Shown here: positions 8,054-15,277 of the stretch, one piece after another
How positions within the stretch are numbered: position 1 is the first letter of the stretch
Layout: each line of letters opens with the position of its first letter
Source of the DNA: an uncultured Polaribacter sp.
GTDB lineage: Bacteria > Bacteroidota > Bacteroidia > Flavobacteriales > Flavobacteriaceae
Assembly: GCA_937936695.1 (NCBI GenBank)
Contig: CALHCK010000073.1
Coordinates: 1-20,934, forward strand
Reading direction: 5' to 3'
Length of the DNA: 20,934 bases
Made by a program: the position numbers and the translations under genes
Notes under the pieces: generated by a model
The model's input: the letters and a program-made list of their open reading frames with translations, nothing else
Database searches by the model: none
Told to the model about the DNA's origin: nothing

Positions 8054-8182
8054 CTATTCAGCGTTATCTATAAATGTTTTAAACCAATTAGAAAATTGGT
8101 TCAAAAAAGTTTGTTTGTTTTTTGAAATATCGTGTGCTTCGTTACTGGATGTAACTGATGTAAGTTTTTCTTCTTTTCTCAT
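8054..8182 (-). CDS. Small hypothetical protein (42 aa), proximal member of a pair
   Basis: ATG at 8182-8180, TAG at 8056-8054; 42 residues beginning MRKEEKLTSVTSSNEAHDIS and ending NWFKTFIDNAE. It is charged and soluble-looking; the C-terminal third could form an amphipathic helix. I do not recognise a family. A TATTTTTG -7 box lies about 54 bases upstream, and the start codon is preceded by TACCCCCCTAATA, nearly the same as in the following ORF. Beyond the shared MRK the two proteins show little obvious similarity. Possible function: none assigned. Confidence 0.5.
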   Translation of the reverse strand: MRKEEKLTSVTSSNEAHDISKNKQTFLNQFSNWFKTFIDNAE

Positions 8183-8195
8183 TATTAGGGGGGTA
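8175..8195 (-). repeat. C-rich leader repeat, copy B
   Basis: On the minus strand TACCCCCC, then TAATAATGAGAAA, containing the start of the proximal 42-aa ORF. It is the partner of copy A, about 154 bases away in the same orientation. The identity spans untranslated leader and the first codons, so it may act in RNA (translation control) rather than in the protein. Confidence 0.75.
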
Positions 8196-8235
8196 ATGAT
8201 TAGTAGAATTTAATTTGTTCGATAAAATTACTCAA

Positions 8236-8243
8236 CAAAAATA
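8236..8243 (-). promoter_or_regulatory. Candidate -7 box for the small-ORF pair
   Basis: The minus strand reads TATTTTTG, matching TAnnTTTG. The predicted transcript would begin near 8229, with a leader of about 47 bases that includes C-rich copy B. No TTG stands at the ideal -33 distance. The rest of 8244-8481 is very AT-rich and shows no gene or repeat that I can support. Confidence 0.45.
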
Positions 8244-8481
8244 GTAAAAAAATAAATAAAAAAGTAATTTTTTTATAAAATGATTGCTATTTTTTATTTT
8301 ATTGTGTGAATGCTTAGTCTGTTTTTATGTTTTTAATCTATTGTAAATTAGTTTATTAAAATAAAAATACTGTTGTTGTATTTTATTAGCTTTAATAAAG
8401 TGGCTTTTTAATTAACAATAACGTTTCTGTTTTATCTAAAAGGTTACCTATTATGTTTCTTTAAAATGGATTTTCATTTCG

Positions 8482-8489
8482 TATCTTCG
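8482..8489 (+). promoter_or_regulatory. Possible -7 box for xrtF
   Basis: TATCTTCG matches TAnnTTTG except for one base, 35 bases before the TTG start of xrtF. No convincing -33 element was found, so this is weak. Confidence 0.3.
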
Positions 8490-8524
8490 TAAGCTGTGTA
8501 TTACTAAAAAAAAGATACCGTACT

Positions 8525-9064
8525 TTGAGAAAATACAAAAACATAATTATTTTTTTAAGTAAGTTTTTTTTAACTTATTTTATTTTGGTTCAAATGTATG
8601 CTTTGTATTTACAAAACTCTCAAAGCAAAGAAGATGGTTTTAAGGTAGCTTCTATTACTGCATTAGTGGCAAAACAAACCACGCAGGTGTTATCTCTTTT
8701 TAATTATAATGTAGAAGCTATTCAGCATACAGAAGAGTTGTCTGTAAAATTAATAATAGAGCAAGTTTATTTAGCAAGAGTAATAGAAGGTTGTAATTCT
8801 ATTAGCGTTATTATTTTATTTATTGCATTTATAGTTGCTTTTTCAGGTTCAATAAAAGCAACAATTCTATTTTCCTTATTCGGAGGAGGGGTTATTTATA
8901 CGATAAATGTTTTAAGAATATCTTTATTAACAGCTATGATGTATAAGTACCCAGAAAAACAAGCCCTTTTACATGATTTAGTTTTTCCTGCAATAATTTA
9001 TGGTACAGTTTTACTTTTATGGATTGTTTGGGTAAATAAATTTTCTAAATTTAAAAATGAATAA
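8525..9064 (+). CDS. xrtF: Exosortase family protein XrtF
   Basis: Membrane transpeptidase-like protein of the exosortase group, thought to process and sort C-terminally tagged surface proteins in Flavobacteriia. The 179 residues hold about four membrane segments (roughly 8-28, 92-107, 112-136, 153-171). The expected catalytic triad is present: Cys90 in IEGCNS, Arg131 in INVLRISL, His150 in LLHDLVFP. The start is TTG; it gives MRKYKNIIIF and keeps the first membrane segment, whereas the first in-frame ATG (residue 24) would lose most of it. The stop overlaps the next gene by 8 bases. Its substrate is not in this window. Confidence 0.9.
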   Translation: MRKYKNIIIFLSKFFLTYFILVQMYALYLQNSQSKEDGFKVASITALVAKQTTQVLSLFNYNVEAIQHTEELSVKLIIEQVYLARVIEGCNSISVIILFIAFIVAFSGSIKATILFSLFGGGVIYTINVLRISLLTAMMYKYPEKQALLHDLVFPAIIYGTVLLLWIVWVNKFSKFKNE

Positions 9065-9488
9065 ATATGTAAAGATAGTTTTAGCAGCGTTACTTTTTTT
9101 AAGCCTTATAGTTGTTAGAGCATTATCTGCCAAATTATTTTACGATCCTTTAAAACATTATTTTTTAAATGATTATTTGTATACCACAATGCCTAGTTTA
9201 AATGCTAGTCGTTTGGTGTTGCATATGTTTTTTAGATACTGTTTAAACACAGTAATTTCTTTAGGTATCATTTGGGTGTTATTTAAAAGAAAAGATTACT
9301 TAAAATTCTGTTTGTACTTTTATACAACTGCTTTTGTAATCTTAATCTTACTATTTGTTTATTTACTGCAAGACAATTTTGAATCTGGATATTTATTACC
9401 TTTTTATATCAGAAGATTTATAATTCAACCGTTATTTATATTAATTTTATTACCAGCTTTTTATTACCAGAAAAGAAGTAGTAAATAA
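9057..9488 (+). CDS. Exosortase F system-associated membrane protein
   Basis: The 143-residue protein has about four hydrophobic segments (near 7-22, 59-76, 83-104 and 121-137). It matches the family found directly after xrtF in Flavobacteriia (exosortase F-associated protein), recognised by context plus the blocks FYDPLKHYF (28-36) and HMFFRYCLNT (56-65). Its biochemical role is unknown; the 8-base overlap with xrtF implies coupled translation and a joint function in the membrane. No lipobox or catalytic motif is visible. The stop is followed by only 41 bases before the next gene. Confidence 0.88.
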   Translation: MNKYVKIVLAALLFLSLIVVRALSAKLFYDPLKHYFLNDYLYTTMPSLNASRLVLHMFFRYCLNTVISLGIIWVLFKRKDYLKFCLYFYTTAFVILILLFVYLLQDNFESGYLLPFYIRRFIIQPLFILILLPAFYYQKRSSK

Positions 9489-9514
9489 TTTTAATGTTTT
9501 TTAGATTTTTGTTG

Positions 9515-9522
9515 TAAATTTG
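9515..9522 (+). promoter_or_regulatory. Candidate -7 box upstream of the HYC_CC_PP gene
   Basis: TAAATTTG fully matches TAnnTTTG and ends 7 bases before the ATG at 9530. If used, the transcript would be leaderless or nearly so. A TTG at the correct -33 spacing is absent. Confidence 0.4.
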
Positions 9523-9529
9523 TATTTCA

Positions 9530-9928
9530 ATGATAAAACATCTTTATAAAATAACCACAGTTATATTAGCAACTTTAGTGCTATTATCTACATTTTCTTT
9601 TACTGTAGAAAAGCATTATTGTGGAGAGTTTTTAATGGATGTTTCTTTTTCTGGTGATGCTGAAGATTGCGGCATGACAATGAGTAAAACAATTGCAAAG
9701 AAAAATTGTTGTAAAGACGAAGTTCATCATATTGAAGGGCAAGACGAATTACAAAAACATTTGTTAGATGATTTTAATTTAGAAAAGCAACAATTTGTAC
9801 TTGCTTTTTATGCATCGTATCAATACGTTTTTACACAACAGGATGATACTAAAATTCAATCTAGTTTTTTCCCTCCTCCCGATATTCAAAAAGATTATCA
9901 AATACTACATCAAACCTTTTTAATTTGA
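9530..9928 (+). CDS. HYC_CC_PP family secreted protein
   Basis: The 132-residue protein has an N-terminal signal or anchor segment (about 8-24) and then the three motifs that name the family: HYC (29-31), CC (60-61) and a proline run PPP (115-117). There are further potential metal ligands at C47, H66 and H67. The family typically precedes a TonB-dependent receptor and an HMA-domain protein, as here. A role in periplasmic copper or other soft-metal handling is inferred from the cysteine/histidine content and neighbours; no function is established from sequence alone. It is probably transcribed separately from xrtF. Confidence 0.85.
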   Translation: MIKHLYKITTVILATLVLLSTFSFTVEKHYCGEFLMDVSFSGDAEDCGMTMSKTIAKKNCCKDEVHHIEGQDELQKHLLDDFNLEKQQFVLAFYASYQYVFTQQDDTKIQSSFFPPPDIQKDYQILHQTFLI

Positions 9929-9950
9929 TTTTTTAAACACAGTATATATT

Positions 9951-9966
9951 TCCTCTTTTAAGAGGA
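9951..9966. other. Short hairpin before the TonB-dependent receptor gene
   Basis: TCCTCT pairs with AGAGGA around the loop TTTA. It lies 36 bases before the receptor ATG and 22 bases after the preceding stop. The tail is not a clean T tract, so it may be an operator, an RNA processing or stability element, or a weak attenuator rather than a full terminator. Confidence 0.4.
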
Positions 9967-10002
9967 TGCTTATTTGTTGTTTAATAAAAATCATACAATA
10001 TC

Positions 10003-12258
10003 ATGAAAAAAATAGTTGTCAATAGTTTTTTACTATTGATGCCTCTACTCATTTTTTCTCAAAATAAATTAGAAGGAATCGTTTTAGATGGCAGTAATAT
10101 CAATAAAAAACAAGGTTTAGAAGGTGCAAGTGTACATTGGTTAAATACAAGTGTAGGTACCGTAACTAATTTTAAAGGAGCATTTGTAATTCCTTATAAA
10201 AAAACGTACAAAAAATTAATAATAAGTTATTTAGGTTTTAAAACGGATACTATTTCTGTGTTTAATTTAAAGCCGTTAAATCACTCCTTAAAAGTAAATA
10301 ACAGTTTAAAAGAGGTGGTTTTAAAAACTGAAAAAGAAGCGGTTTATAGATCTTCTTTTTCAACAATCAATCAATTTCAGGTAAATTCTGAAGAGTTACT
10401 TAAAGCTGCGTGTTGTAATTTGGCGGAAAGTTTTGAAACAAACCCCTCGATAGACGTTAGTTTTACAGATGCGTTAACAGGAACCAAGCAAATACAAATG
10501 TTAGGTTTAAAGAGTCCGTATTTGTTAATTACACAAGAAAATATTCCTTCAGTTAGAGGAGCTAGTCAGGTGTACGGGCTTACATTTACACCTGGTACTT
10601 GGGTAGAAAGTATTCAGATAAGTAAAGGTGCTGGTAGTGTTATAAATGGTTTCGAAAGTATTTCTGGTCAAATAAATACAGAATTAGTAAAACCTTTAAC
10701 TGATAATACGTTTTTTTTAAATACCTACGGCTCAGTAAATGGTAGGTTAGAAGTAAATACGCATTTTAATCATAAAATTTCTAAAAAAATACAAACAGGT
10801 TTTTATCTGCATGGAAATCATAGAGGGCAAAAATTTGATAGAAATAAAGATGATTTTTTAGACATTCCGTTATCTAACCAATTTAATGTTATGAACAGGT
10901 GGCAGTTTACGGATCCTAAAAATGGATGGGTAAGTTTTTTAAATTTTCGTTACTTAAAGGATAAAAAACAAACAGGAGCTTTTAATTTTAATCCTGTATT
11001 AGATAGAGGAACTAATAATGCTTGGGGTAGCGAAATTGATACAAAGCGTTTAGATACTTCTGCAAAACTAGGTTATGTTTTTCCTGATTTACCTTATCAA
11101 AGTGTAGGTTTTCAATTTGCTTATAGTAATCATCAACAAGACTCTTATTTTGGTTTAAGTACATATAATATTACTCATAAAAGTATATACTCTAATATTA
11201 TTTTTAATTCGATTATAGGAGATACAAAAAACAAATTTAAAACAGGAATTAGTTTTGCGTATGATATTTATGATGAGCTGATTGCGAAACAACAATTTAA
11301 TGAAGATTTTTATAGAAAAGAAAATTCGGTTGGAGCCTTTTTTGAATATGCGTTTGATAATTTAGAAAATTTTAGTTTAAATGCAGGTGTAAGAATTGAT
11401 ACTCATAATCTGTTAGGTAATTTTTTAACTCCAAGATTGCATGTACGTTATGCATTTTTAGAAAATAGTACTTTAAGGGCATCTATAGGAAAGGGGAGAA
11501 GAAGTGCTAATATTTTTGCAGAGAACCAGCAATTGTTTGCAAGTTCTAGACAAATTAATATTAATGATACAGGTGGTAATATTTATGGTTTACATCCTGA
11601 AATGGCATGGAACTATGGGCTTTCTTATTTACAGAAATTTAAAATTTTAGAAAGAAAAGGAGACATAACATTCGATTTTTATGTAACAGATTTTATAAAC
11701 CAAGTAGTAGTAGATTGGGAAAATCCTCAAGAAATTTCTTTTTACGATTTAAACGGTAAAAGTGTTGCAAATAGTTTTCAGGTAGAAGTTAATTATAATC
11801 TAGCAAAACGTTTACATATAAGATCTGCTTATAAGTATTTTGATGTAGTTACAGATTTTAATAGTGGCAGTTTTCAAAAACCAATTCAGCCTAAAAACAG
11901 GTTTTTTGCAAACGCATCTTATGAAACAAAAACTAACACAAAATTCTCTAAATGGAAATTTGATGCAACTTTTAATCATATAGGTAAACAAAGATTACCT
12001 AATACTTCTTCTAATCCTTTAAATTTTCAGTTACCAGCTTTTTCAAATGAATATCAGTTGGTAAATATTCAAACAACAAAAGTTTTTTCAAATAAATTTG
12101 AAGTTTATGGAGGAGCAGAAAATATAACAAATGTAAAACAGCAGCATCCTGTTTTAGCAAATAATGAACCTTTTGGCGCATATTTTGATACAAGTATTGT
12201 GTATGCACCTATTTTTGGAAGAACTATTTATGCAGGATTAAGATTTAAAATTAAATAA
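10003..12258 (+). CDS. TonB-dependent receptor with N-terminal carboxypeptidase-regulatory-like domain
   Basis: Outer-membrane active transporter driven by TonB. The 751 residues have a signal peptide (about 1-20), a beta-sandwich carboxypeptidase-regulatory-like domain (about 22-105, LEGIVLDG to SLKEVVL), a plug (about 115-230, with QMLGLKSPYLLIT and ISKGAGSVINGFESISGQIN), and a 22-strand barrel ending in the aromatic-rich tail TIYAGLRFKIK. It is a stand-alone receptor: no SusD partner follows, so a small ligand rather than a glycan is likely. The plug region holds an adjacent cysteine pair, C137-C138, unusual for this family and consistent with copper or other soft-metal binding. The HMA protein gene begins 3 bases after the stop. 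Confidence 0.92.
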   Translation: MKKIVVNSFLLLMPLLIFSQNKLEGIVLDGSNINKKQGLEGASVHWLNTSVGTVTNFKGAFVIPYKKTYKKLIISYLGFKTDTISVFNLKPLNHSLKVNNSLKEVVLKTEKEAVYRSSFSTINQFQVNSEELLKAACCNLAESFETNPSIDVSFTDALTGTKQIQMLGLKSPYLLITQENIPSVRGASQVYGLTFTPGTWVESIQISKGAGSVINGFESISGQINTELVKPLTDNTFFLNTYGSVNGRLEVNTHFNHKISKKIQTGFYLHGNHRGQKFDRNKDDFLDIPLSNQFNVMNRWQFTDPKNGWVSFLNFRYLKDKKQTGAFNFNPVLDRGTNNAWGSEIDTKRLDTSAKLGYVFPDLPYQSVGFQFAYSNHQQDSYFGLSTYNITHKSIYSNIIFNSIIGDTKNKFKTGISFAYDIYDELIAKQQFNEDFYRKENSVGAFFEYAFDNLENFSLNAGVRIDTHNLLGNFLTPRLHVRYAFLENSTLRASIGKGRRSANIFAENQQLFASSRQININDTGGNIYGLHPEMAWNYGLSYLQKFKILERKGDITFDFYVTDFINQVVVDWENPQEISFYDLNGKSVANSFQVEVNYNLAKRLHIRSAYKYFDVVTDFNSGSFQKPIQPKNRFFANASYETKTNTKFSKWKFDATFNHIGKQRLPNTSSNPLNFQLPAFSNEYQLVNIQTTKVFSNKFEVYGGAENITNVKQQHPVLANNEPFGAYFDTSIVYAPIFGRTIYAGLRFKIK

Positions 12259-12260
12259 AA

Positions 12261-12671
12261 ATGAAAAAATATATAATAATGTTAAGTATTGTATTGACAG
12301 GATTTTCGATACAATCTCAAGAAGTAGAAAAAAATAAAAATGCAAAAATATCTTTTAAAGTAGATGGAATTTGTGGTATGTGTAAAACGCGTATACAAAC
12401 AGCTGCTTTAAAAACAAAAGGAGTAAAATTTGCTATTTGGGATGTTAATACACATCAATTAAGTGTAATTGTAGATGAAAGAAAAACAGCAATATCAACC
12501 ATTAAAAAAAATATTTTAAAAGCAGGGCATGATGTAGTTGAGGCAGATTTAAATAAGTTAAAAGCAACTGATGAGGCATATCAAACAGTACACCCTTGTT
12601 GTAGATACAGAGATTCTGAAGTTATTTTAGATCATCAAGGAGAATTAAAAAAAGTGAAGAAAACAAACTAG
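12261..12671 (+). CDS. Secreted heavy-metal-associated (HMA) domain protein
   Basis: A probable periplasmic metal chaperone. The 136 residues start with a signal peptide (about 1-19, ending IQSQ). A ferredoxin-like HMA domain covers about 28-97, with the metal-binding loop CGMCKTRI (C38, C41), differing from the common MxCxxC by an aromatic-free GICGMC context. A C-terminal HPCC (111-114) adds three more possible ligands. It lies 3 bases after the receptor and is surely co-transcribed, suggesting that it takes metal from the receptor or from the HYC_CC_PP protein. Copper is the likeliest metal, by family habit. Confidence 0.88.
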   Translation: MKKYIIMLSIVLTGFSIQSQEVEKNKNAKISFKVDGICGMCKTRIQTAALKTKGVKFAIWDVNTHQLSVIVDERKTAISTIKKNILKAGHDVVEADLNKLKATDEAYQTVHPCCRYRDSEVILDHQGELKKVKKTN

Positions 12672-12710
12672 TATTCTGTAAATAAGAAATTCTCTTAATT
12701 ACTCATATAA

Positions 12711-12745
12711 AAAAATCCGATAGAGTTTTTCTCTATCGGATTTTT
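12711..12745. terminator. Bidirectional terminator between the HMA gene and groEL
   Basis: A perfect 15-bp stem, AAAAATCCGATAGAG (12711-12725) with CTCTATCGGATTTTT (12731-12745), surrounds a TTTTT loop. A tract and T tract on the two flanks make it work in both directions. It serves the convergent HMA-protein gene and groEL, whose stops are 40 and 25 bases away. Confidence 0.93.
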
Positions 12746-12769
12746 TAAATTGTATGTGTAAACTAGTTA

Positions 12770-14407
12770 CTACATCATTCCTGGCATACCACCACCCATT
12801 GGAGGCATTCCGCCACCTGCAGGAGCATCTTCTTTAATATCTATTAAAGCACACTCAGTAGTTAAAATCATACCAGCAACAGAAGAAGCATTTTCTAATG
12901 CAACACGTGTTACTTTTTTAGGGTCTATAATACCAGCATCTAACATGTTTACGTAAGCATCAGATTTAGCATCGTATCCAAAATCTTGTTTACCTTCTAA
13001 AACCTTATTAATAACCACAGAACCTTCTCCACCAGCATTTTCTACAATAGTTCTTAACGGAGCTTCAATAGCTTTGTTAACAATTTGTACACCTGTTGTT
13101 TCGTCTAAGTTTTCTGTAGTTAAGCCTTCTAATACTTTTTTAGCACGTACTAAAGCAACACCACCACCAGCAACAATACCTTCTTCTACGGCAGCTCTTG
13201 TAGCATGTAAAGCATCATCAACTCTGTCTTTCTTTTCTTTCATTTCTACTTCAGAAGCAGCACCTACATATAAAACAGCAACACCACCAGCTAACTTAGC
13301 TAAACGCTCTTGTAATTTTTCTTTATCGTAATCAGAAGTTGTAGTTTCTATCTGAGATTTAATTTGACCAACTCTTGCTTTAATAGCATCTGCGTCTCCA
13401 GAACCATTTACAATTGTTGTGTTATCTTTATCTATTGTAATACCTTCTGCAGTACCTAATAAATCTAAAGTTGCGTTTTCTAAAGAAAAACCTCTTTCTT
13501 CAGAAATTACAGTACCACCAGTTAAAATAGCAATGTCTTCTAACATCGCTTTTCTTCTGTCTCCAAAACCAGGAGCTTTAACAGCAGCAATTTTTAAACC
13601 ACCTCTTAATTTATTTACAACTAAAGTAGCTAATGCTTGTCCATCTACATCTTCAGCAATAATTAATAAAGGTCTTCCAGATTGAGAAACTGGTTCTAAG
13701 ATTGGTAAAATTTCTTGAAGATTAGAAATCTTTTTATCAAATAATAAAACATAAGGATTTTCTAAATCTGCAACCATTTTGTCTGCATCAGTAACAAAAT
13801 AAGGAGATAAGTATCCTCTATCAAATTGCATACCTTCAACAACATCTACATACGTATCTGTTCCTTTAGCTTCTTCTACAGTTATAACACCTTCTTTACC
13901 AACTTTACCAAAAGCAGTTGCAATTAAGTCTCCAATAACAGCATCGTTATTTGCAGAAATAGATGCTACTTGTTGTATTTTATCAGAAGAATTACCAACT
14001 TTTTGAGTTTGTTTTTCTAAATCTGCAACAATTGCTTCAACAGCTTTGTCAATACCACGTTTTAAATCCATAGGATTTGCACCAGCAGCAACATTTTTTA
14101 ATCCTTCTTTTACAATTGCTTGTGCTAATACAGTTGCAGTTGTTGTACCGTCTCCGGCTAAATCATTGGTTTTAGAAGCAACTTCTTTTACCATTTGAGC
14201 TCCCATGTTTTCTAGCTCATTTTCTAACTCTACTTCTTTAGCAACAGAAACACCATCTTTGGTTACTGTTGGTCCTCCAAAAGATTTAGAAATAATTACG
14301 TTTCTACCTTTAGGACCTAAAGTTACTTTTACTGCATTTGCTAAAGCATCAACACCACGTTTTAAACCGTCTCTTGCTTCTATATCAAATTTAATATCTT
14401 TTGCCAT
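12770..14407 (-). CDS. groL: 60 kDa chaperonin GroEL
   Basis: ATP-driven folding chamber of the cytoplasm, acting with GroES. The 545 residues are the usual length and collinear with the family: N-terminal MAKDIKFDIEARDGLKRGV, the nucleotide-binding GDGTTTATVLAQ (about 85-96, including catalytic Asp of the DGTTT loop), PGFGDRRK in the apical domain, GGGVALVRA in the C-terminal equatorial region, and the flexible tail GGMPPMGGGMPGMM. It lies 97 bases below groES and is presumably co-transcribed with it. The strong terminator at 12711-12745 follows. Several long frames on the opposite strand are only shadows of its codon bias. Confidence 0.98.
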   Translation of the reverse strand: MAKDIKFDIEARDGLKRGVDALANAVKVTLGPKGRNVIISKSFGGPTVTKDGVSVAKEVELENELENMGAQMVKEVASKTNDLAGDGTTTATVLAQAIVKEGLKNVAAGANPMDLKRGIDKAVEAIVADLEKQTQKVGNSSDKIQQVASISANNDAVIGDLIATAFGKVGKEGVITVEEAKGTDTYVDVVEGMQFDRGYLSPYFVTDADKMVADLENPYVLLFDKKISNLQEILPILEPVSQSGRPLLIIAEDVDGQALATLVVNKLRGGLKIAAVKAPGFGDRRKAMLEDIAILTGGTVISEERGFSLENATLDLLGTAEGITIDKDNTTIVNGSGDADAIKARVGQIKSQIETTTSDYDKEKLQERLAKLAGGVAVLYVGAASEVEMKEKKDRVDDALHATRAAVEEGIVAGGGVALVRAKKVLEGLTTENLDETTGVQIVNKAIEAPLRTIVENAGGEGSVVINKVLEGKQDFGYDAKSDAYVNMLDAGIIDPKKVTRVALENASSVAGMILTTECALIDIKEDAPAGGGMPPMGGGMPGMM

Positions 14408-14504
14408 TGTATTTATTTTTTTGCCTATTAGTTTGGTTATTACTAATTGGCTTTGTTTTGTTAATTTTTAAACTAAAAGCTTTGTAGCTATTAGTGTAGA
14501 TTAA

Positions 14505-14780
14505 TTATATAATTGCTAAAATATCAGCTTCACGCATAATTAAATAGTCTGTGCCATCTAATTTTAAATCTGTACCTGCGTATTTACCGTATAAAACAGT
14601 ATCGCCAACTTTTACAGTTAAAGGCTCATCTACTTTACCGCTACCTACGGCAACTACAGTACCTTTTTGAGGTTTTTCTTTTGCATTATCTGGTATAATT
14701 AATCCAGATGCTGTTTTTGTTTCTGCAGGAGCAGGCTCTACAAGAACTCTATCTGCTAAAGGTTTAATGTTTAATCCCAT
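14505..14780 (-). CDS. groS: 10 kDa co-chaperonin GroES
   Basis: Heptameric lid of the GroEL chamber. The 91 residues match the family: NIKPLADRVLVEP at the N-terminus, the mobile loop that contacts GroEL (about 17-32, TKTASGLIIPDNAKEK), and VKVGDTVLYGKYAGTDLKLDG with the C-terminal READILAI. It is first in the groESL unit; its own promoter should lie in 14781-14890, where an inverted repeat is seen. A terminator for the upstream secG gene separates the two units. Confidence 0.97.
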   Translation of the reverse strand: MGLNIKPLADRVLVEPAPAETKTASGLIIPDNAKEKPQKGTVVAVGSGKVDEPLTVKVGDTVLYGKYAGTDLKLDGTDYLIMREADILAII

Positions 14781-14821
14781 TTTTATGTTTTTTGATTAAT
14801 TAAATATACTTCTCTCTCTTT

Positions 14822-14855
14822 TGTCATAAAGTATGCCATTATGGTAAAACTGACA
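14822..14855. promoter_or_regulatory. Inverted repeat in the groES upstream region
   Basis: TGTCA (14822-14826) and TGACA (14851-14855) face each other across 24 bases, with an inner CCATTATGG (14836-14844) that is itself symmetric. The element is 42 bases above the groES start. No CIRCE element of the HrcA type is present. It may be an operator or cover the heat-shock promoter; no clear TAnnTTTG box was found here. Confidence 0.45.
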
Positions 14856-14892
14856 TTTTTACTTTTATTGATTTTACACGTAAAATTTAGAC

Positions 14893-14925
14893 AAAAAAAA
14901 TGCCAACGTGTCATTACGATGGCAT
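14893..14925 (-). terminator. Terminator of the secG operon
   Basis: On the minus strand ATGCCA and TGGCAT pair, extended by a CG/CG step past one A-A mismatch, around a loop; a run of eight T follows (14900-14893). It lies 22 bases after the secG stop and before the groES promoter region. Confidence 0.8.
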
Positions 14926-14947
14926 CTTAAAAGATTGTAATAAATAC

Positions 14948-15277
14948 TTATTTTGTACTATTATCTGTATTTGTTGCAGGAGCTTCAGGAGCAGTAGTTT
15001 CTACACCTTCTAAAGTTTCTTTTAACTGAAAATTGTTGTCTCCGTTTCTTGGAATAGCAAAGTTTGCTAATAATATTAATGCAAACATAGCAATTGCTAA
15101 CGTCCAAGTTGTTCTGTCTAAAAAGTCATTAGTGTTTTGTACACCTCCTAAAGATTGTGCTCCACCACCTCCGAAAGAAGAAGACAACCCTCCACCTTTT
15201 GGGTTTTGTACCATAACAATTAATATTAATGCAATAGCTACAATTAATATTAGAATTAAAAATGCTGTATAACTCAT
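14948..15277 (-). CDS. secG: Preprotein translocase subunit SecG
   Basis: Auxiliary inner-membrane subunit of the SecYEG channel that aids SecA-driven export. The 109 residues have two membrane segments (about 3-23 and 55-73) joined by the family's conserved cytoplasmic loop: VQNPKGGGLSSSFGGGG followed by GVQNTNDFLDRTTW. The acidic, threonine-rich tail after residue 85 is common in Bacteroidota. It overlaps the TPR gene by 4 bases and ends the operon. Confidence 0.95.
   Translation of the reverse strand: MSYTAFLILILIVAIALILIVMVQNPKGGGLSSSFGGGGAQSLGGVQNTNDFLDRTTWTLAIAMFALILLANFAIPRNGDNNFQLKETLEGVETTAPEAPATNTDNSTK

Noticed and set aside
7900..8182. The two 42-aa ORFs as exosortase substrates
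   Set aside because: They have no signal peptide, no C-terminal membrane helix with basic tail, and are transcribed away from xrtF.
9951..9966. Intrinsic terminator of the HYC_CC_PP gene
   Set aside because: The stem is only 6 bp and is followed by TGCTTATTTG rather than a T run; listed as a hairpin only.
13074..14471. Three plus-strand open frames (13074-13331, 13419-13685, 14205-14471) opposite groEL
   Set aside because: They lie antisense to a perfectly conserved chaperonin gene, have serine/leucine/proline-rich shadow composition and match nothing; they arise from groEL codon bias.
14829..14850. A definite sigma-54 promoter above groES
   Set aside because: The -24-like TGGCA is present but the -12 dinucleotide is GA rather than GC, so I keep it only as a question and not as a feature.
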